Part shown: positions 17,733 through 27,652 of the stretch, one piece after another
Position numbering within the stretch: the stretch's first letter is position 1
How the letters are laid out: every line of letters starts with the position of its first letter
NCBI RefSeq assembly: GCF_030128825.1
Contig: NZ_CP119127.1
Span: 1,178,001-1,242,000 of the forward strand
Length of the DNA: 64,000 nucleotides
From: Sphingobium sp. WTD-1
GTDB lineage: Bacteria; Pseudomonadota; Alphaproteobacteria; Sphingomonadales; Sphingomonadaceae
Direction of reading: 5' to 3'
Made by a program: the position numbers and the translations under genes
Notes under the pieces: model-generated
The model's input: only the letters and a program-made list of their open reading frames with translations
The model's database searches: none
Told to the model about the DNA's origin: nothing

Positions 17733-18923
17733 ATGGCTAAGGCTAAGTTTGAGCGGAATAAGCCGCACTGCAACATCGGCACCATCGGTCACGTTGACCA
17801 TGGTAAGACCTCGCTGACCGCGGCGATCACCAAGGTTCTCGCCGAAACCGGCGGTGCGACCTTCACCTCGTACGACAACATCGACAAGGCTCCCGAAGAG
17901 CGCGAGCGCGGCATCACCATCTCGACCGCCCACGTCGAGTATGAGACCGAAGCCCGTCACTACGCGCACGTCGACTGCCCGGGTCACGCTGACTACGTCA
18001 AGAACATGATCACCGGTGCCGCCCAGATGGACGGCGCGATCCTGGTCGTTTCGGCCACCGACGGCCCGATGCCGCAGACCCGTGAGCACATCCTGCTCGC
18101 CAAGCAGGTCGGCGTGCCGCAGCTCGTCGTGTTCATGAACAAGGTCGACCTGGTCGACGACGCCGAAATCCTCGAGCTGGTCGAGCTGGAAATCCGCGAG
18201 CTGCTGAGCTCGTACGACTTCGACGGCGACAACATCCCCGTCATCGCCGGTTCGGCTGTCGCTGCCCTGCAGGACAAGACCCCGGAAATCGGCCACGACG
18301 CCGTTCTGAAGCTGATGGCTGCCGTCGACAGCTGGATCCCGCAGCCCGACCGTCCGGTCGACAAGCCCTTCCTGATGCCGATCGAAGACGTGTTCTCGAT
18401 CTCGGGTCGTGGTACCGTCGTGACCGGCCGCGTCGAAACCGGCATCGTCAAGGTTGGTGAAGAAGTCGAAATCGTCGGCATCAAGCCCACCAAGAAGACC
18501 ACCGTCACCGGCGTCGAAATGTTCCGCAAGCTGCTCGACCAGGGCCAGGCCGGCGACAACATCGGTGCGCTGATCCGTGGCGTGGGCCGTGAAGAAGTTG
18601 AGCGTGGTCAGGTTCTGGCCAAGCCCGGCTCGGTTACCCCGCACACCGAATTCGACGCCGAAGTCTACGTGCTGTCGAAGGAAGAGGGTGGCCGTCACAC
18701 CCCGTTCTTCGCGAACTATCGTCCGCAGTTCTACTTCCGCACCACCGACGTGACCGGCGAAGTGATCCTCCCCGAGGGCACCGAGATGGTCATGCCTGGC
18801 GACAACGTGAAGCTCGGCGTCAAGCTGATCGCTCCGATCGCCATGGACTCGGGTCTGCGCTTCGCCATCCGTGAAGGCGGTCGTACCGTCGGCGCAGGGG
18901 TTGTCGGCACGATCTCGAAGTAA
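17733..18923 (+). CDS. tuf: Elongation factor Tu
   Basis: EF-Tu, 396 residues, delivers aminoacyl-tRNA to the ribosomal A site as a GTP complex. [11 protein letters not shown] (G1), [14 protein letters not shown] (effector region), [12 protein letters not shown] (G3) and NKVDLVDD (G4) are all intact, followed by barrel domains II and III ending [11 protein letters not shown]. It is the only tuf copy in the window. Closed by a strong intrinsic terminator, so the S10 cluster downstream must rely mainly on its own promoter. Confidence 0.98.
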   Translation: MAKAKFERNKPHCNIGTIGHVDHGKTSLTAAITKVLAETGGATFTSYDNIDKAPEERERGITISTAHVEYETEARHYAHVDCPGHADYVKNMITGAAQMDGAILVVSATDGPMPQTREHILLAKQVGVPQLVVFMNKVDLVDDAEILELVELEIRELLSSYDFDGDNIPVIAGSAVAALQDKTPEIGHDAVLKLMAAVDSWIPQPDRPVDKPFLMPIEDVFSISGRGTVVTGRVETGIVKVGEEVEIVGIKPTKKTTVTGVEMFRKLLDQGQAGDNIGALIRGVGREEVERGQVLAKPGSVTPHTEFDAEVYVLSKEEGGRHTPFFANYRPQFYFRTTDVTGEVILPEGTEMVMPGDNVKLGVKLIAPIAMDSGLRFAIREGGRTVGAGVVGTISK

Positions 18924-18934
18924 TATAGGACCGC

Positions 18935-18974
18935 AGCGGCGCGAATCGCCCGATTCGCGCCGCTGAAGTTTTTT
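18935..18974 (+). terminator. Strong rho-independent terminator after tuf
   Basis: Perfect 12-bp stem AGCGGCGCGAAT / ATTCGCGCCGCT (18935-18946, 18953-18964) with a six-base loop; six Ts at 18969-18974. It separates the rpsL-tuf unit from the S10 operon. Confidence 0.9.
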
Positions 18975-19130
18975 ACCCGCCCCGGATCGCCTTTCTCCGG
19001 CTCGAACGAGCTAGAAGGGCAAAACGGGGCGGATATTTTTTTGTTGGCGTGTTTTTGTAAATCAACGGCTGCTCCGGCTGATTCATGAAAATGCGCTGGT
19101 TATTGGCTCTTTCGCATCGGTACAGGAACA

Positions 19131-19439
19131 ATGGACAGCAACATCCGCATTCGCCTCAAGGCGTTCGATCATCGCGTGCTCGATCAGGCGACCGGCGACA
19201 TCGCCGAAACCGCCCGCCGCACCGGCGCCCTCATTCGCGGTCCGATTCCTCTTCCGACGCGCATCGAAAAGTTCACGGTCAACCGTGGTCCGCACATCGA
19301 CAAGAAGTCGCGCGAGCAGTTCGAAGTCCGCACCTACAAGCGTATGCTTGACATTGTGCAGCCGACGCCGCAGACGGTCGACGCGCTGATGAAGCTGGAC
19401 CTGGCTGCCGGCGTGAACGTCGAAATCAAGCTGGCCTAA
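19131..19439 (+). CDS. rpsJ: 30S ribosomal protein S10
   Basis: Ribosomal protein S10, 102 residues, in the 30S head; it also pairs with NusB in antitermination in bacteria where this was studied. [18 protein letters not shown] at the start, the loop [19 protein letters not shown] and [23 protein letters not shown] at the end are typical. First gene of the S10 cluster, 157 bases after the tuf terminator, where its promoter should lie. Unusually, 287 bases of hairpin-rich sequence separate it from rplC. Confidence 0.98.
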   Translation: MDSNIRIRLKAFDHRVLDQATGDIAETARRTGALIRGPIPLPTRIEKFTVNRGPHIDKKSREQFEVRTYKRMLDIVQPTPQTVDALMKLDLAAGVNVEIKLA

Positions 19440-19726
19440 GGTCGGCAAGTCCCCGCCTTCCGCAAGGTAGGCGGGGTATCGGGTATTCTGTTCCTCTTCT
19501 CGGAAGAGGTGGAAGCTCAAACGACACAAGGGATACCGCACGGCCCGCCGGTGAACCGGCCAAGGCGCGTGGTCCTGGTCCCCCGTCGCCTTTCCCGAGA
19601 GGGATCGGCATCCAACCCGGACGGGGTGATCTATACATTGGGTTGGGCCGCGAAGCAGAGATGCTGAGCGGTTTTTTCGTTGGATACGCCCGCTGCTATG
19701 GCGGGCCTCTATGGGAGTAATCAGTG
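19440..19726 (+). promoter_or_regulatory. Structured spacer between rpsJ and rplC
   Basis: No reading frame of note in 287 bases. At least five stems can be drawn: CCCCGCC/GGCGGGG (19451-19476), CCTCTT/AAGAGG with a five-base loop (19493-19509), GCCGG/CCGGC with a TGAA loop (19547-19560), CCAACCC/GGGTTGG (19612-19618 with 19640-19646), and GCCCGC/GCGGGC (19688-19706) ending seven bases before the GGGAG ribosome-binding site of rplC. A further pairing GGTATC (19475-19480) with GATACC (19532-19537) would compete with the first stem. This suggests a cis-acting ribosomal-protein leader or RNA-processing site; the ligand, if any, is unknown. Confidence 0.5.
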
Positions 19727-20479
19727 ATGCGCACTGGCGTGATCGCTAAGAAAGTCGGGATGACCCGCCTGTTCCAGGACGACGGACGTCACGTCCCCGT
19801 CACGGTCCTCAGCCTTGAGGGTACGCAGGTCGTCGCACGTAAGGAAGTCGAGCGCGACGGTTATGTCGCCCTTCAGCTGGGCGCTGGCGTTGCAAAGGCC
19901 AAGAATGTCGCCAAGCCGCAGCGCGGTCACTTCGCCAAGGCGGAAGTTGAACCCAAGGCGCGTCTGGTCGAATTCCGCGTCGCCGAGGATGCGCTCCTCG
20001 ACGTCGGCGCTGAAATCGCCGCTGACCACTTCGTCGCTGGCCAGCTGGTCGATGTTGCCGGTCACACCCAGGGTAAGGGCTTTGCCGGTGCTATGAAGCG
20101 CTGGGGCTTCGGCGGTATGCGCGCCACCCACGGCGTGTCGATCAGCCACCGTGCGCATGGTTCGACCGGTAACCGTCAGGATCCGGGCCGCGTCTTCAAG
20201 AACAAGAAGATGGCCGGTCACATGGGTGATCGTGAGCGGACCCAGCAGAATCTCGAGATCGTCCGCACGGACGTCGAGCGTGGTCTGCTGTTCGTCAAGG
20301 GTTCGGTTCCGGGCGCCAAGGGCACCTGGCTGACCGTCAGCGACGCCGTGAAGGTTCCCCGTCACGCCGACGCGCCCTATCCCGCCAGCCTGAAGCAGGC
20401 TGCAAACAGCAATGCCGCGCCGGCCGAGACGCCCGCGGAAGCGGCCGCTCCCGAAGCGACCGAAGGCCAGGAGGGCTAA
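19727..20479 (+). CDS. rplC: 50S ribosomal protein L3
   Basis: Ribosomal protein L3, 250 residues, an early assembly protein reaching toward the peptidyl-transferase centre. [20 protein letters not shown] opens the protein; the central [23 protein letters not shown] carries the conserved loop whose Gln/Asn methylation site (GNRQDPGRV) follows. The last 30 or so residues are an Ala/Glu/Pro-rich acidic tail beyond the usual end of the family. I chose the ATG at 19727, nine bases after GGGAG, over the GTG directly before it. Confidence 0.97.
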   Translation: MRTGVIAKKVGMTRLFQDDGRHVPVTVLSLEGTQVVARKEVERDGYVALQLGAGVAKAKNVAKPQRGHFAKAEVEPKARLVEFRVAEDALLDVGAEIAADHFVAGQLVDVAGHTQGKGFAGAMKRWGFGGMRATHGVSISHRAHGSTGNRQDPGRVFKNKKMAGHMGDRERTQQNLEIVRTDVERGLLFVKGSVPGAKGTWLTVSDAVKVPRHADAPYPASLKQAANSNAAPAETPAEAAAPEATEGQEG

Positions 20480-20482
20480 ACC

Positions 20483-21106
20483 ATGAAGGTCAATGTACAG
20501 ACCCTCGACGCCGCAGCTGCCGGTGAGCTGGAGCTCAACGATGCCGTTTTCGGCCTCGAGCCCCGCGCCGACATTCTGCACCGCGTCGTCACCTGGCAGC
20601 TCGAAAAGCGTCGTGGCACTGCCCGCGGCACGCGCGAGCGTTCGGATGTCGCTCGCACCGGCAAGAAGTTCGGTCGCCAGAAGGGCGGCGGTACCGCTCG
20701 TCACGGCGATCGCCGCGCTCCCGTCTTCATTGGCGGTGGTAAGGCTCACGGTGCCCGCGTTCGCGACTTCAACCCCTCGCTGAACAAGAAGGTTCGCGCG
20801 CTGGGTCTGAAGATGGCGCTGTCGTCGAAGGTCAAGGATGGTTCGCTGATCATTCTCGACAATCTCGACGTAGCCGAAGGCAAGACCAAGGCGCTGGTCG
20901 CCAACCTGGCCAAGCTGAACCTGAACAAGGTTCTGTTCATCGACGGCGACGCCGTGAACGTCAGCTTCGCCAAGGCTTCGGCCAACATCGTCGGCGTCAA
21001 CCTGCTGCCGGCCGTTGGTGCCAACGTCTACGACATCCTGAAGGCCGACTCGCTGGTGCTCACCCGCGCCGCGGTCGAAAAGCTGGAGGCCCGTTTCAAT
21101 GGCTAA
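20483..21106 (+). CDS. rplD: 50S ribosomal protein L4
   Basis: Ribosomal protein L4, 207 residues, with a long loop that lines the peptide exit tunnel. The loop region [30 protein letters not shown] is conserved. In E. coli L4 represses the S10 operon by binding its leader, which makes it a candidate ligand for the structured spacer before rplC. Three bases after rplC; overlaps rplW by eight bases. Confidence 0.97.
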   Translation: MKVNVQTLDAAAAGELELNDAVFGLEPRADILHRVVTWQLEKRRGTARGTRERSDVARTGKKFGRQKGGGTARHGDRRAPVFIGGGKAHGARVRDFNPSLNKKVRALGLKMALSSKVKDGSLIILDNLDVAEGKTKALVANLAKLNLNKVLFIDGDAVNVSFAKASANIVGVNLLPAVGANVYDILKADSLVLTRAAVEKLEARFNG

Positions 21107-21413
21107 GAAAGAAGCCGCGACCGTGGACAACCGTCACTTCGACGTCGTTGTCGCGCCGGTCATCACCGAGAAGTCGACCCTTCTCTCGGAAAACAACGCC
21201 GTTGTTTTCCAGGTCGCCAACGACGCATCGAAGCCTGAGATCAAGGCTGCCGTCGAGGCGCTGTTCGGCGTGACCGTCAAGGCGGTCAACACGCTGGTGC
21301 AGAAGGGCAAGGTCAAGCGCTGGAAGGGCAAGCCCTACAAGCGCAACGACGTGAAGAAGGCGATCGTCACGCTGGCCGAAGGTCAGTCCATCGACGTCAC
21401 CACCGGTATTTGA
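21099..21413 (+). CDS. rplW: 50S ribosomal protein L23
   Basis: Ribosomal protein L23, 104 residues, at the tunnel exit, where it docks trigger factor and the signal recognition particle. [16 protein letters not shown] and the basic hairpin [20 protein letters not shown] are diagnostic. Its start lies inside the end of rplD (8-base overlap), so translation is probably coupled. Confidence 0.97.
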   Translation: MAKKEAATVDNRHFDVVVAPVITEKSTLLSENNAVVFQVANDASKPEIKAAVEALFGVTVKAVNTLVQKGKVKRWKGKPYKRNDVKKAIVTLAEGQSIDVTTGI

Positions 21414-21423
21414 GGCGAGATAG

Positions 21424-22260
21424 ATGGCACTCAAGCACTATAATCCGACGAGCCCGGCCCAGCGCGGCCTGATCCTCGTCGACAAGTCGAGCCTGCACAA
21501 GGGCAAGCCTGTCAAGGCGCTGACCGAAGGCAAGCGCAAGACCGGTGGTCGTAACAACAAGGGCCATGTCACTTCGCGTGGTATCGGTGGCGGTCACAAG
21601 CAGCGCTATCGTATCATTGACTTCAAGCGTCGCCTGTGGGACGTTGAAGGCACGGTCGAGCGTCTGGAATATGACCCCAACCGCACCGCCTTCATCGCGC
21701 TGGTCAACTATCCCGACGGCACGCAGGCGTACATCATTGCGCCGCAGCGTCTGGCGCCCGGTGACAAGGTCATCGCGGGCAAGAAGACCGACGTGAAGCC
21801 GGGCAATGCGATGGAACTGGGTCAGATGCCGGTCGGCACGATCATCCACAACATCGAGATGAAGCCGGGCAAGGGCGCACAGCTCTGCCGTTCGGCAGGC
21901 ACCTATGCCCAGCTGGTCGGTCGCGACCGTGGCATGGTCATGGTGCGTCTGTCGTCGGGTGAGCAGCGCTACATCCGTTCGGACTGCATGGGCACCGTTG
22001 GCGCCGTGTCGAACCCCGACAATGGCAACACCAACCTTGCCAAGGCTGGCCGCAACCGTTGGAACGGCATCCGTCCTCTGACGCGCGGTGTTGCGAAGAA
22101 CCCGGTCGATCACCCGCATGGTGGTGGTGAAGGCCGGACCTCGGGCGGCCGTCACCCGGTCACCCCGTGGGGCAAGCCGACCAAGGGTGCGCGCACCCGT
22201 CACAACAAGGCAACGGACAAGTTCATCATCCGTAGCCGCCACGCGAAGAAGAAGAGGTAA
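21424..22260 (+). CDS. rplB: 50S ribosomal protein L2
   Basis: Ribosomal protein L2, 278 residues, needed for subunit joining and peptidyl transfer. The C-terminal [17 protein letters not shown] and [13 protein letters not shown] stretches hold the functionally important His near the catalytic centre. Length is normal. Confidence 0.98.
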   Translation: MALKHYNPTSPAQRGLILVDKSSLHKGKPVKALTEGKRKTGGRNNKGHVTSRGIGGGHKQRYRIIDFKRRLWDVEGTVERLEYDPNRTAFIALVNYPDGTQAYIIAPQRLAPGDKVIAGKKTDVKPGNAMELGQMPVGTIIHNIEMKPGKGAQLCRSAGTYAQLVGRDRGMVMVRLSSGEQRYIRSDCMGTVGAVSNPDNGNTNLAKAGRNRWNGIRPLTRGVAKNPVDHPHGGGEGRTSGGRHPVTPWGKPTKGARTRHNKATDKFIIRSRHAKKKR

Positions 22261-22265
22261 GCGAG

Positions 22266-22544
22266 ATGGCTCGTTCCGTCTGGAAAGGTCCGTTCGTGGA
22301 CCTCAGCCTTCTGAAGAAGGCGGAAGTCGCGCAGGAAAGCAATGGCCGCTCGGGTCCGATCAAGACCTGGTCGCGCCGTTCGACCATCCTGCCGCAGTTC
22401 GTTGGCCTGACGTTCAACGTCTATAACGGCCGCAAGCATGTTCCGGTTCTCGTGAACGAGGATATGGTGGGTCACAAGCTGGGCGAATTCGCTCCGACCC
22501 GCTTCTTCCCCGGTCACGCTGCCGACAAGAAGGGCAAGCGCTAA
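22266..22544 (+). CDS. rpsS: 30S ribosomal protein S19
   Basis: Ribosomal protein S19, 92 residues, in the 30S head with S13, contacting the A-site finger bridge. [38 protein letters not shown] and [18 protein letters not shown] are standard. Stop and rplV start share one base (TAATG). Confidence 0.98.
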   Translation: MARSVWKGPFVDLSLLKKAEVAQESNGRSGPIKTWSRRSTILPQFVGLTFNVYNGRKHVPVLVNEDMVGHKLGEFAPTRFFPGHAADKKGKR

Positions 22545-22930
22545 TGAGCAAGGAAAAGGCTCCCCGTCGCGTCGCCGACAATGAAGCGCTCGCCGTCGGC
22601 ACGCAGATCCGTGGTTCGGCCCAAAAGCTGAACCTGGTCGCCACGCTGATCCGCGGCCGCAAGGTCGAGGACGCGCTCAACATCCTCGCCTTCTCGAAGA
22701 AGGCGATGGCTGTCGACGTGCGCAAGGTGCTGGCTTCGGCCATCGCCAACGCGGAAAACAACCACAATCTGGACGTCGACGCTCTGGTCGTCGCGGAAGC
22801 ATCGGTAGGCAAGAGCTTCACCCTGAAGCGCTTCCACGCTCGCGGCCGCGGCAAGTCGACCCGGATCCTCAAGCCCTTCAGCCGCGTGCGCATCGTCGTG
22901 CGTGAAGCTGGCGAAGAAGCGGAGGCGTAA
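22544..22930 (+). CDS. rplV: 50S ribosomal protein L22
   Basis: Ribosomal protein L22, 128 residues, whose beta-hairpin narrows the exit tunnel and is a macrolide-resistance site. [23 protein letters not shown] and the hairpin [20 protein letters not shown] are intact, with no insertion in the loop. Overlaps rpsS by one base. Confidence 0.97.
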   Translation: MSKEKAPRRVADNEALAVGTQIRGSAQKLNLVATLIRGRKVEDALNILAFSKKAMAVDVRKVLASAIANAENNHNLDVDALVVAEASVGKSFTLKRFHARGRGKSTRILKPFSRVRIVVREAGEEAEA

Positions 22931-22934
22931 GCAC

Positions 22935-23630
22935 ATGGGTCACAAGAGCAACCCGATCGGTCTGCGTCTGCAGATCAACCGTACCTGGGACAGCCGCTGG
23001 TTCGCCGAAGGCGCCGACTATGGTCGCCTGTTGCTGGAAGATCTCAAGATCCGCCAGTACATCATGAAGAACCTGCCGCAGGCCGCGATCTCGAAGGTCG
23101 TGATCGAGCGTCCGGCCAAGCTGTGCCGCGTGTCGATCTACGCTGCCCGTCCCGGTGTCATCATCGGCAAGAAGGGTGCAGACATCGAAAAGCTTCGCAA
23201 GAAGCTGGGTGCCTTCACCTCGTCGGACGTGTCGCTGAACATCGTCGAAATCCGCAAGCCGGAAATCGATTCGAAGCTCGTCGCACAGGGCATCGCCGAC
23301 CAGCTGGAACGCCGCGTTGCCTTCCGTCGCGCCATGAAGCGTGCGGTGCAGTCGGCTCTCCGTCTGGGCGCCGAAGGCATCAAGATCACCTGCGGCGGCC
23401 GTCTGGGCGGCGCGGAGATCGCGCGTGTCGAATGGTATCGTGAAGGCCGCGTTCCGCTGCACACCCTGCGTGCGAACGTCGACTATGCCGAAGCCACGGC
23501 CCACACCGCCTATGGCGTTTGCGGCATCAAGGTCTGGATCTTCAAGGGCGAGATCCTCGGCCATGATCCGATGGCTACCGACCGGCTGATGCTGGAGGCT
23601 CAGACCTCCGGCGTGCGCCCGGCGCGCTGA
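22935..23630 (+). CDS. rpsC: 30S ribosomal protein S3
   Basis: Ribosomal protein S3, 231 residues, at the mRNA entry channel. A KH RNA-binding domain with [20 protein letters not shown] and a C-terminal domain with [20 protein letters not shown] are present. Start set at [12 protein letters not shown] (22935); the frame continues upstream inside rplV but without family similarity. Confidence 0.98.
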   Translation: MGHKSNPIGLRLQINRTWDSRWFAEGADYGRLLLEDLKIRQYIMKNLPQAAISKVVIERPAKLCRVSIYAARPGVIIGKKGADIEKLRKKLGAFTSSDVSLNIVEIRKPEIDSKLVAQGIADQLERRVAFRRAMKRAVQSALRLGAEGIKITCGGRLGGAEIARVEWYREGRVPLHTLRANVDYAEATAHTAYGVCGIKVWIFKGEILGHDPMATDRLMLEAQTSGVRPAR

Positions 23631-23651
23631 GAATAAGAAGGTAATAGCGTC

Positions 23652-24083
23652 ATGCTGCAACCGAAGAAGATGAAGTTCCGCAAGACCTTCAAGGGTCGGA
23701 TCAAGGGCGATGCGAAGGGCGGCACTGCGCTGAACTTCGGCGCCTATGGTCTCAAGGCTCTGGAGCCCGAGCGGATCACCGCGCGCCAGATCGAAGCGGC
23801 TCGCCGCGCGATCCAGCGCCACCTGCGCCGTCAGGGTCGTCTGTGGATCCGCGTGTTCCCCGACGTTCCGGTCACCAAGAAGCCGGCTGAAGTCCGCCAG
23901 GGCAAGGGCAAGGGTTCGGTCGAATATTGGGCGGCTCGCGTCGCTCCCGGCCGTATCCTGTTCGAACTGGACGGCGTTCCCGGTCCGCTCGCAGCAGAGG
24001 CCTTCTCGCGCGCCGCGATGAAGCTGCCCATCAAGACGAAGGTCGTTGCCCGCCTCGGCGACACCTCGCACCTGGAGGGTTAA
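23652..24083 (+). CDS. rplP: 50S ribosomal protein L16
   Basis: Ribosomal protein L16, 143 residues, near the A site and last to join the 50[17 protein letters not shown] at the start and [21 protein letters not shown] hold the region of the hydroxylatable and methylatable arginines. Follows rpsC after 21 bases. Confidence 0.97.
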   Translation: MLQPKKMKFRKTFKGRIKGDAKGGTALNFGAYGLKALEPERITARQIEAARRAIQRHLRRQGRLWIRVFPDVPVTKKPAEVRQGKGKGSVEYWAARVAPGRILFELDGVPGPLAAEAFSRAAMKLPIKTKVVARLGDTSHLEG

Positions 24084-24086
24084 GCT

Positions 24087-24290
24087 GTGGCCAACGTTGC
24101 AGACCTCAAGACCAAGTCGGACGACGAGCTGTCGACCGAGCTGAACAACCTGAAGCGCGAGCAGTTCAATCTGCGTTTCCAGGCGGCCACCAACCAGCTG
24201 GAAAAGCCCAGCCGCGTTCGTGAAGTCCGTCGTTCGATCGCGCAGATCAAGACCCTGCAGACCGAGCGTTCGCGCTCGGCCGCGAAGTAA
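24087..24290 (+). CDS. rpmC: 50S ribosomal protein L29
   Basis: Ribosomal protein L29, 67 residues, at the tunnel exit next to L23. Two helices with [23 protein letters not shown] in the middle. Starts with GTG three bases after rplP, unlike most genes of the cluster. No ATG is available that keeps the first helix. Confidence 0.95.
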   Translation: MANVADLKTKSDDELSTELNNLKREQFNLRFQAATNQLEKPSRVREVRRSIAQIKTLQTERSRSAAK

Positions 24291-24302
24291 AGGAAACACA
24301 CG

Positions 24303-24566
24303 ATGCCCAAGCGCGTGCTGACGGGAACGGTGGTTTCCGACAAGACCGACAAGACGGTGGTGGTTCGCGTGGAGCGCAAGGTTAAGCATGCGCTCTACGG
24401 CAAGATCATCCGCCGGTCGAAGAAGTACCATGCCCATGACGAGGGCAATGTCTACAAGGAAGGCGAAACGGTCCGTATCGAAGAGACCGCTCCGATTTCC
24501 AAGCTCAAGACCTGGAAGGTCATCGAGCGTGTGGACACCCACAAGTCGCCGGAATCGGCGGCCTAA
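24303..24566 (+). CDS. rpsQ: 30S ribosomal protein S17
   Basis: Ribosomal protein S17, 87 residues, an OB-fold protein that binds 16S 5' domain early in assembly. [21 protein letters not shown] and [13 protein letters not shown] are typical. The next gene comes only after a 168-base spacer with hairpins. Confidence 0.97.
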   Translation: MPKRVLTGTVVSDKTDKTVVVRVERKVKHALYGKIIRRSKKYHAHDEGNVYKEGETVRIEETAPISKLKTWKVIERVDTHKSPESAA

Positions 24567-24734
24567 GGGCAGTCACCGACTCTAGAGTCGAAAAAGTTCG
24601 GACGCGGGGCTGGCCTTTTCCTTCGGGAGGAGGTACAGGCCCGCGCTTCGTGCATTTCGATTCACCGGGTCGACTCACGAAATTCGGAACCGCCGGGATA
24701 GTCCCGGTAGGCCAAATAAGAAGGAACCGGATCC
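24567..24734 (+). promoter_or_regulatory. Structured spacer between rpsQ and rplN
   Basis: 168 bases with no gene. It contains a perfect 14-base palindrome CGACTCTAGAGTCG (24577-24590) followed by GAAAAAG, a stem CGCGGG/CCCGCG (24603-24608 with 24640-24645) enclosing GGGAGGAGG, and CCGGGA/TCCCGG (24693-24707) just before the rplN ribosome-binding site AGAAGGAA. It marks the S10/spc boundary and may be a leader for spc-operon control. No run of Ts follows the stems. Confidence 0.45.
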
Positions 24735-25103
24735 ATGATCCAGATGCAATCCAATCTTGACGTCGCGGACAACAGCGGCGCCAAGCGCGTCCAGTGCATC
24801 AAGGTGCTGGGCGGCTCGAAGCGGCGTTTCGCCGGCGTGGGCGACATCATTGTCGTCTCCGTCAAGGAAGCTGCTCCGCGCGGTAAGGTGAAGAAGGGTG
24901 ACGTGCATCGCGCCGTCATCGTGCGCACCGCCAAGGACGTGCGTCGCGCTGATGGCAGCGTGATTCGCTTCGACGGCAATGCCGCTGTGCTTATCAACAA
25001 GAACGAGGAGCCGATCGGCACCCGTATCTTTGGCCCGGTCGTTCGCGAACTGCGCGCCAAGAAGCACATGAAGATCATCTCGCTCGCTCCCGAGGTGCTG
25101 TAA
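24735..25103 (+). CDS. rplN: 50S ribosomal protein L14
   Basis: Ribosomal protein L14, 122 residues, at the subunit interface, contacting 16S h14 and the RsfS silencing factor. [21 protein letters not shown] and [27 protein letters not shown] are near-universal. Shares its last base with the start of rplX (TAATG). Confidence 0.98.
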   Translation: MIQMQSNLDVADNSGAKRVQCIKVLGGSKRRFAGVGDIIVVSVKEAAPRGKVKKGDVHRAVIVRTAKDVRRADGSVIRFDGNAAVLINKNEEPIGTRIFGPVVRELRAKKHMKIISLAPEVL

Positions 25104-25414
25104 TGAGCGCTGCTAAGATCAAGAAGGGCGACAAGGTCGTCGTCCTGGCTGGCAAGGACAAGGGCCGTACCGGCGCCGTCCTCCAGGTGATGCCCAAGGA
25201 CGACAAGGTCCTGGTCGAAGGCATCAACGTGCATGCGAAGCATCGCAAGCCCGACCAGTCGAACCCGCAGGGTGGCATCGACCGCAAGCCGGCCCCGATG
25301 CACATTTCGAACGTCGCTGTCGCCGACAAGGATGGCAAGCCGACCCGCGTCCGTTTCGAGGACCGCGACGGCAAGAAGGTCCGCGTCGCCGTCAAGTCCG
25401 GTGAGGTGCTGTAA
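25103..25414 (+). CDS. rplX: 50S ribosomal protein L24
   Basis: Ribosomal protein L24, 103 residues, an assembly initiator with an N-terminal KOW motif ([19 protein letters not shown]). [14 protein letters not shown] and the C-terminal RVGF-like strand ([15 protein letters not shown]) follow. Overlaps both neighbours by one base. Confidence 0.97.
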   Translation: MSAAKIKKGDKVVVLAGKDKGRTGAVLQVMPKDDKVLVEGINVHAKHRKPDQSNPQGGIDRKPAPMHISNVAVADKDGKPTRVRFEDRDGKKVRVAVKSGEVL

Positions 25415-25986
25415 TGGCCGACAAGTATATTCCGCGCTCGAAGTCGATCTACGACGACGCCATCGTGAAGGCGATGGTCGAGAAGTTCGGCTACAAGAAT
25501 GTGATGGAAATCCCGAAGATCGAGAAGATCACGCTCAACATGGGCGTCGGTGAAGCCACGCAGGACAAGAAGAAGGTCACTTCGGCCGCCGAGGAAATGG
25601 AACTGATCGCCGGCCAGAAGCCGGTCATCACCAAGGCGAAGAAGTCGATCGCGCAGTTCAAGCTGCGTGAAGGCATGCCGATCGGTGCCAAGGTCACGCT
25701 GCGCCGCGAGCGCATGTATGAATTCCTTGATCGCCTGATCAACATTGCCCTGCCGCGCGTGCGCGACTTCCGTGGTCTCAACCCGAAGAGCTTCGACGGC
25801 CGTGGCAACTATGCCTTCGGCATCAAGGAGCAGATCATCTTCCCCGAGATCAACTATGACCGCATCGACAAGGTGCGTGGCATGGACATCATCGTGACCA
25901 CCACGGCGAAGACTGACGACGAAGCGCGCGAACTGCTGCGCCTCTTCGGCTTCCCCTTCCCGATTGAAGAGAAGCAGGCGGCCTAA
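25414..25986 (+). CDS. rplE: 50S ribosomal protein L5
   Basis: Ribosomal protein L5, 190 residues, binds 5S rRNA and forms bridge B1b to the 30S head. [36 protein letters not shown] and the C-terminal [18 protein letters not shown] are conserved. A 50-base gap follows. Confidence 0.97.
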   Translation: MADKYIPRSKSIYDDAIVKAMVEKFGYKNVMEIPKIEKITLNMGVGEATQDKKKVTSAAEEMELIAGQKPVITKAKKSIAQFKLREGMPIGAKVTLRRERMYEFLDRLINIALPRVRDFRGLNPKSFDGRGNYAFGIKEQIIFPEINYDRIDKVRGMDIIVTTTAKTDDEARELLRLFGFPFPIEEKQAA

Positions 25987-26036
25987 CAGGCCCCGCTTCT
26001 CTCCCAACGCTTAAGCTAAGGAAGAGAACTTAAGTC

Positions 26037-26342
26037 ATGGCGAAACTGAGTTCGATCAACAAGAACGAGCGCCGCAAGAAGCTGGTGAAGAAGTATGCCG
26101 GCCGCTATGCGAAGCTCAAGGCGATCGCAGCCGATACCGCTCTCGACGACACCGAGCGTCTGATTGCGCGTCTGAAGATGGCGGAAGTCCCCCGCAACGG
26201 CAACCCGACCCGCATTCGCAACCGCTGCGAACTGACGGGCCGCCCGCGCGCTTACTACCGCAAATTCCGTCTCTGCCGCGTGCAGCTGCGTGATCTGGCC
26301 AACAAGGGCCTGATCCCCGGCGTCACCAAGTCGAGCTGGTAA
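26037..26342 (+). CDS. rpsN: 30S ribosomal protein S14 (zinc-independent form)
   Basis: Ribosomal protein S14, 101 residues, in the 30S head. It is the long zinc-free type: the motif region [19 protein letters not shown] lacks the paired CxxC cysteines of the short form. Ends [11 protein letters not shown] as in most proteobacteria. Confidence 0.97.
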   Translation: MAKLSSINKNERRKKLVKKYAGRYAKLKAIAADTALDDTERLIARLKMAEVPRNGNPTRIRNRCELTGRPRAYYRKFRLCRVQLRDLANKGLIPGVTKSSW

Positions 26343-26354
26343 GGATCATTTGAG

Positions 26355-26750
26355 ATGGCATTGACCGATCCCCTGGGTGATATGCTCACCCGCATCCGTA
26401 ACGGGCAGCAGGCGAAGAAGGACAGCGTTGTGTCCCCCGCCAGCAAGCTCCGTGCCCGCGTGCTCGACGTGCTGCAGCGCGAAGGCTATATCCGTGGTTA
26501 TTCCGAGGAAACCCTCGGCAATCACCCCGGCCTGCGCATCGAGCTGAAGTATTTCGAGGGCCAGCCTGCGATCAAGCATGTTGCCCGCGTGTCCAAGCCT
26601 GGTCGCCGCGTTTATTCCGGTTCCAAGGAACTGCCGGTGATCCGCAACGGCCTGGGCATCACCATTGTCTCGACGCCCAAGGGCGTTCTGTCCGACGCCG
26701 AAGCGCGTGAACAGAATGTCGGCGGCGAAGTGCTGGCGGAGGTGTTCTGA
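26355..26750 (+). CDS. rpsH: 30S ribosomal protein S8
   Basis: Ribosomal protein S8, 131 residues, binds the central domain of 16S rRNA and in E. coli represses the spc operon. [19 protein letters not shown] and the C-terminal [20 protein letters not shown] are typical. A natural candidate to bind the structured spc spacers here. Overlaps rplF by one base. Confidence 0.97.
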   Translation: MALTDPLGDMLTRIRNGQQAKKDSVVSPASKLRARVLDVLQREGYIRGYSEETLGNHPGLRIELKYFEGQPAIKHVARVSKPGRRVYSGSKELPVIRNGLGITIVSTPKGVLSDAEAREQNVGGEVLAEVF

Positions 26751-27283
26751 TGAGCCGCACTGGCAAGAAGCCGGTCACCGTGCCTGCGGGCGTGACCGCG
26801 TCGATCGCTGACGGTCAGCTGTCGGTGAAGGGGCCCAAGGGCACCCTCGCCATGCCGCTGGCCGACGAAGTGACCTACACCGTCGAAGAAGGCAGCATCG
26901 CTGTAAAGCCCGCCAACAACGGCAAGCGCGCGCGCGCTTTCTGGGGCATGCAGCGTACCCTGATCCAGAACCTGATCACCGGCGTGACCCAGGGCTTCTC
27001 GAAGAAGCTGCTGATCACCGGTGTCGGCTACCGTGCGAACTCGCAGGGCAAGACCCTGAAGTTGCAGCTCGGCTACAGCCACGACGTCGATTTCGAGATT
27101 CCGGAAGGCATCGAGATCAAGACCCCGGATAACACCACGGTCGAGATCAGCGGCATCGACAAGCAGCAGGTAGGCCAGGTCGCCGCCGAGATCCGCCGCT
27201 GGCGCAAGCCCGAACCCTATAAGGGCAAGGGTATCAAGTACGCCGGCGAATTCATCTTCCGCAAGGAAGGGAAGAAGAAGTAA
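26750..27283 (+). CDS. rplF: 50S ribosomal protein L6
   Basis: Ribosomal protein L6, 177 residues, two similar domains near the factor-binding site. [23 protein letters not shown] and the end [20 protein letters not shown] are family signatures. One-base overlap with rpsH; two bases before rplR. Confidence 0.97.
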   Translation: MSRTGKKPVTVPAGVTASIADGQLSVKGPKGTLAMPLADEVTYTVEEGSIAVKPANNGKRARAFWGMQRTLIQNLITGVTQGFSKKLLITGVGYRANSQGKTLKLQLGYSHDVDFEIPEGIEIKTPDNTTVEISGIDKQQVGQVAAEIRRWRKPEPYKGKGIKYAGEFIFRKEGKKK

Positions 27284-27284
27284 G

Positions 27285-27650
27285 ATGGCTAAGCTTTCCC
27301 TCTTCGCGCGGCGTCGTCGCCGCGTTCGCACCGCGCTCAAGGCTGTTTCGGGCACCCGCCCGCGCCTCAGCGTCCATCGTTCGGGCCGTCACATCTACGC
27401 CCAGATCATCGACGACGTCGCCGGTAGCACCGTCGCCGCCGCTTCGACCCTGGACAAGGATGTTGGCTCGAAGGCTCTGGGCAAGACCGGCGCCTCTTCC
27501 GAAGCCGCTGCCGATGTCGGCAAGCGCGTCGCTGCCGCTGCTACGGCGGCCGGCGTCACCAAGGTCGTGTTCGACCGCGGTGGCTTCCTGTTCCATGGCC
27601 GCGTCAAGGCGCTGGCCGATGCCGCCCGTGAAGGCGGGCTGGAGTTCTGA
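27285..27650 (+). CDS. rplR: 50S ribosomal protein L18
   Basis: Ribosomal protein L18, 121 residues, binds 5S rRNA with L5. [20 protein letters not shown] and [20 protein letters not shown] are typical. Two bases separate it from rpsE. Confidence 0.97.
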   Translation: MAKLSLFARRRRRVRTALKAVSGTRPRLSVHRSGRHIYAQIIDDVAGSTVAAASTLDKDVGSKALGKTGASSEAAADVGKRVAAAATAAGVTKVVFDRGGFLFHGRVKALADAAREGGLEF

Positions 27651-27652
27651 TC

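Noticed and set aside
17541..18698. Minus-strand frame opposite tuf
   Set aside because: Shadow of EF-Tu with no recognisable domain.
22878..24542. Minus-strand frame opposite rpsC, rplP, rpmC and rpsQ
   Set aside because: Crosses several certain ribosomal protein genes on the other strand and shows no motif.
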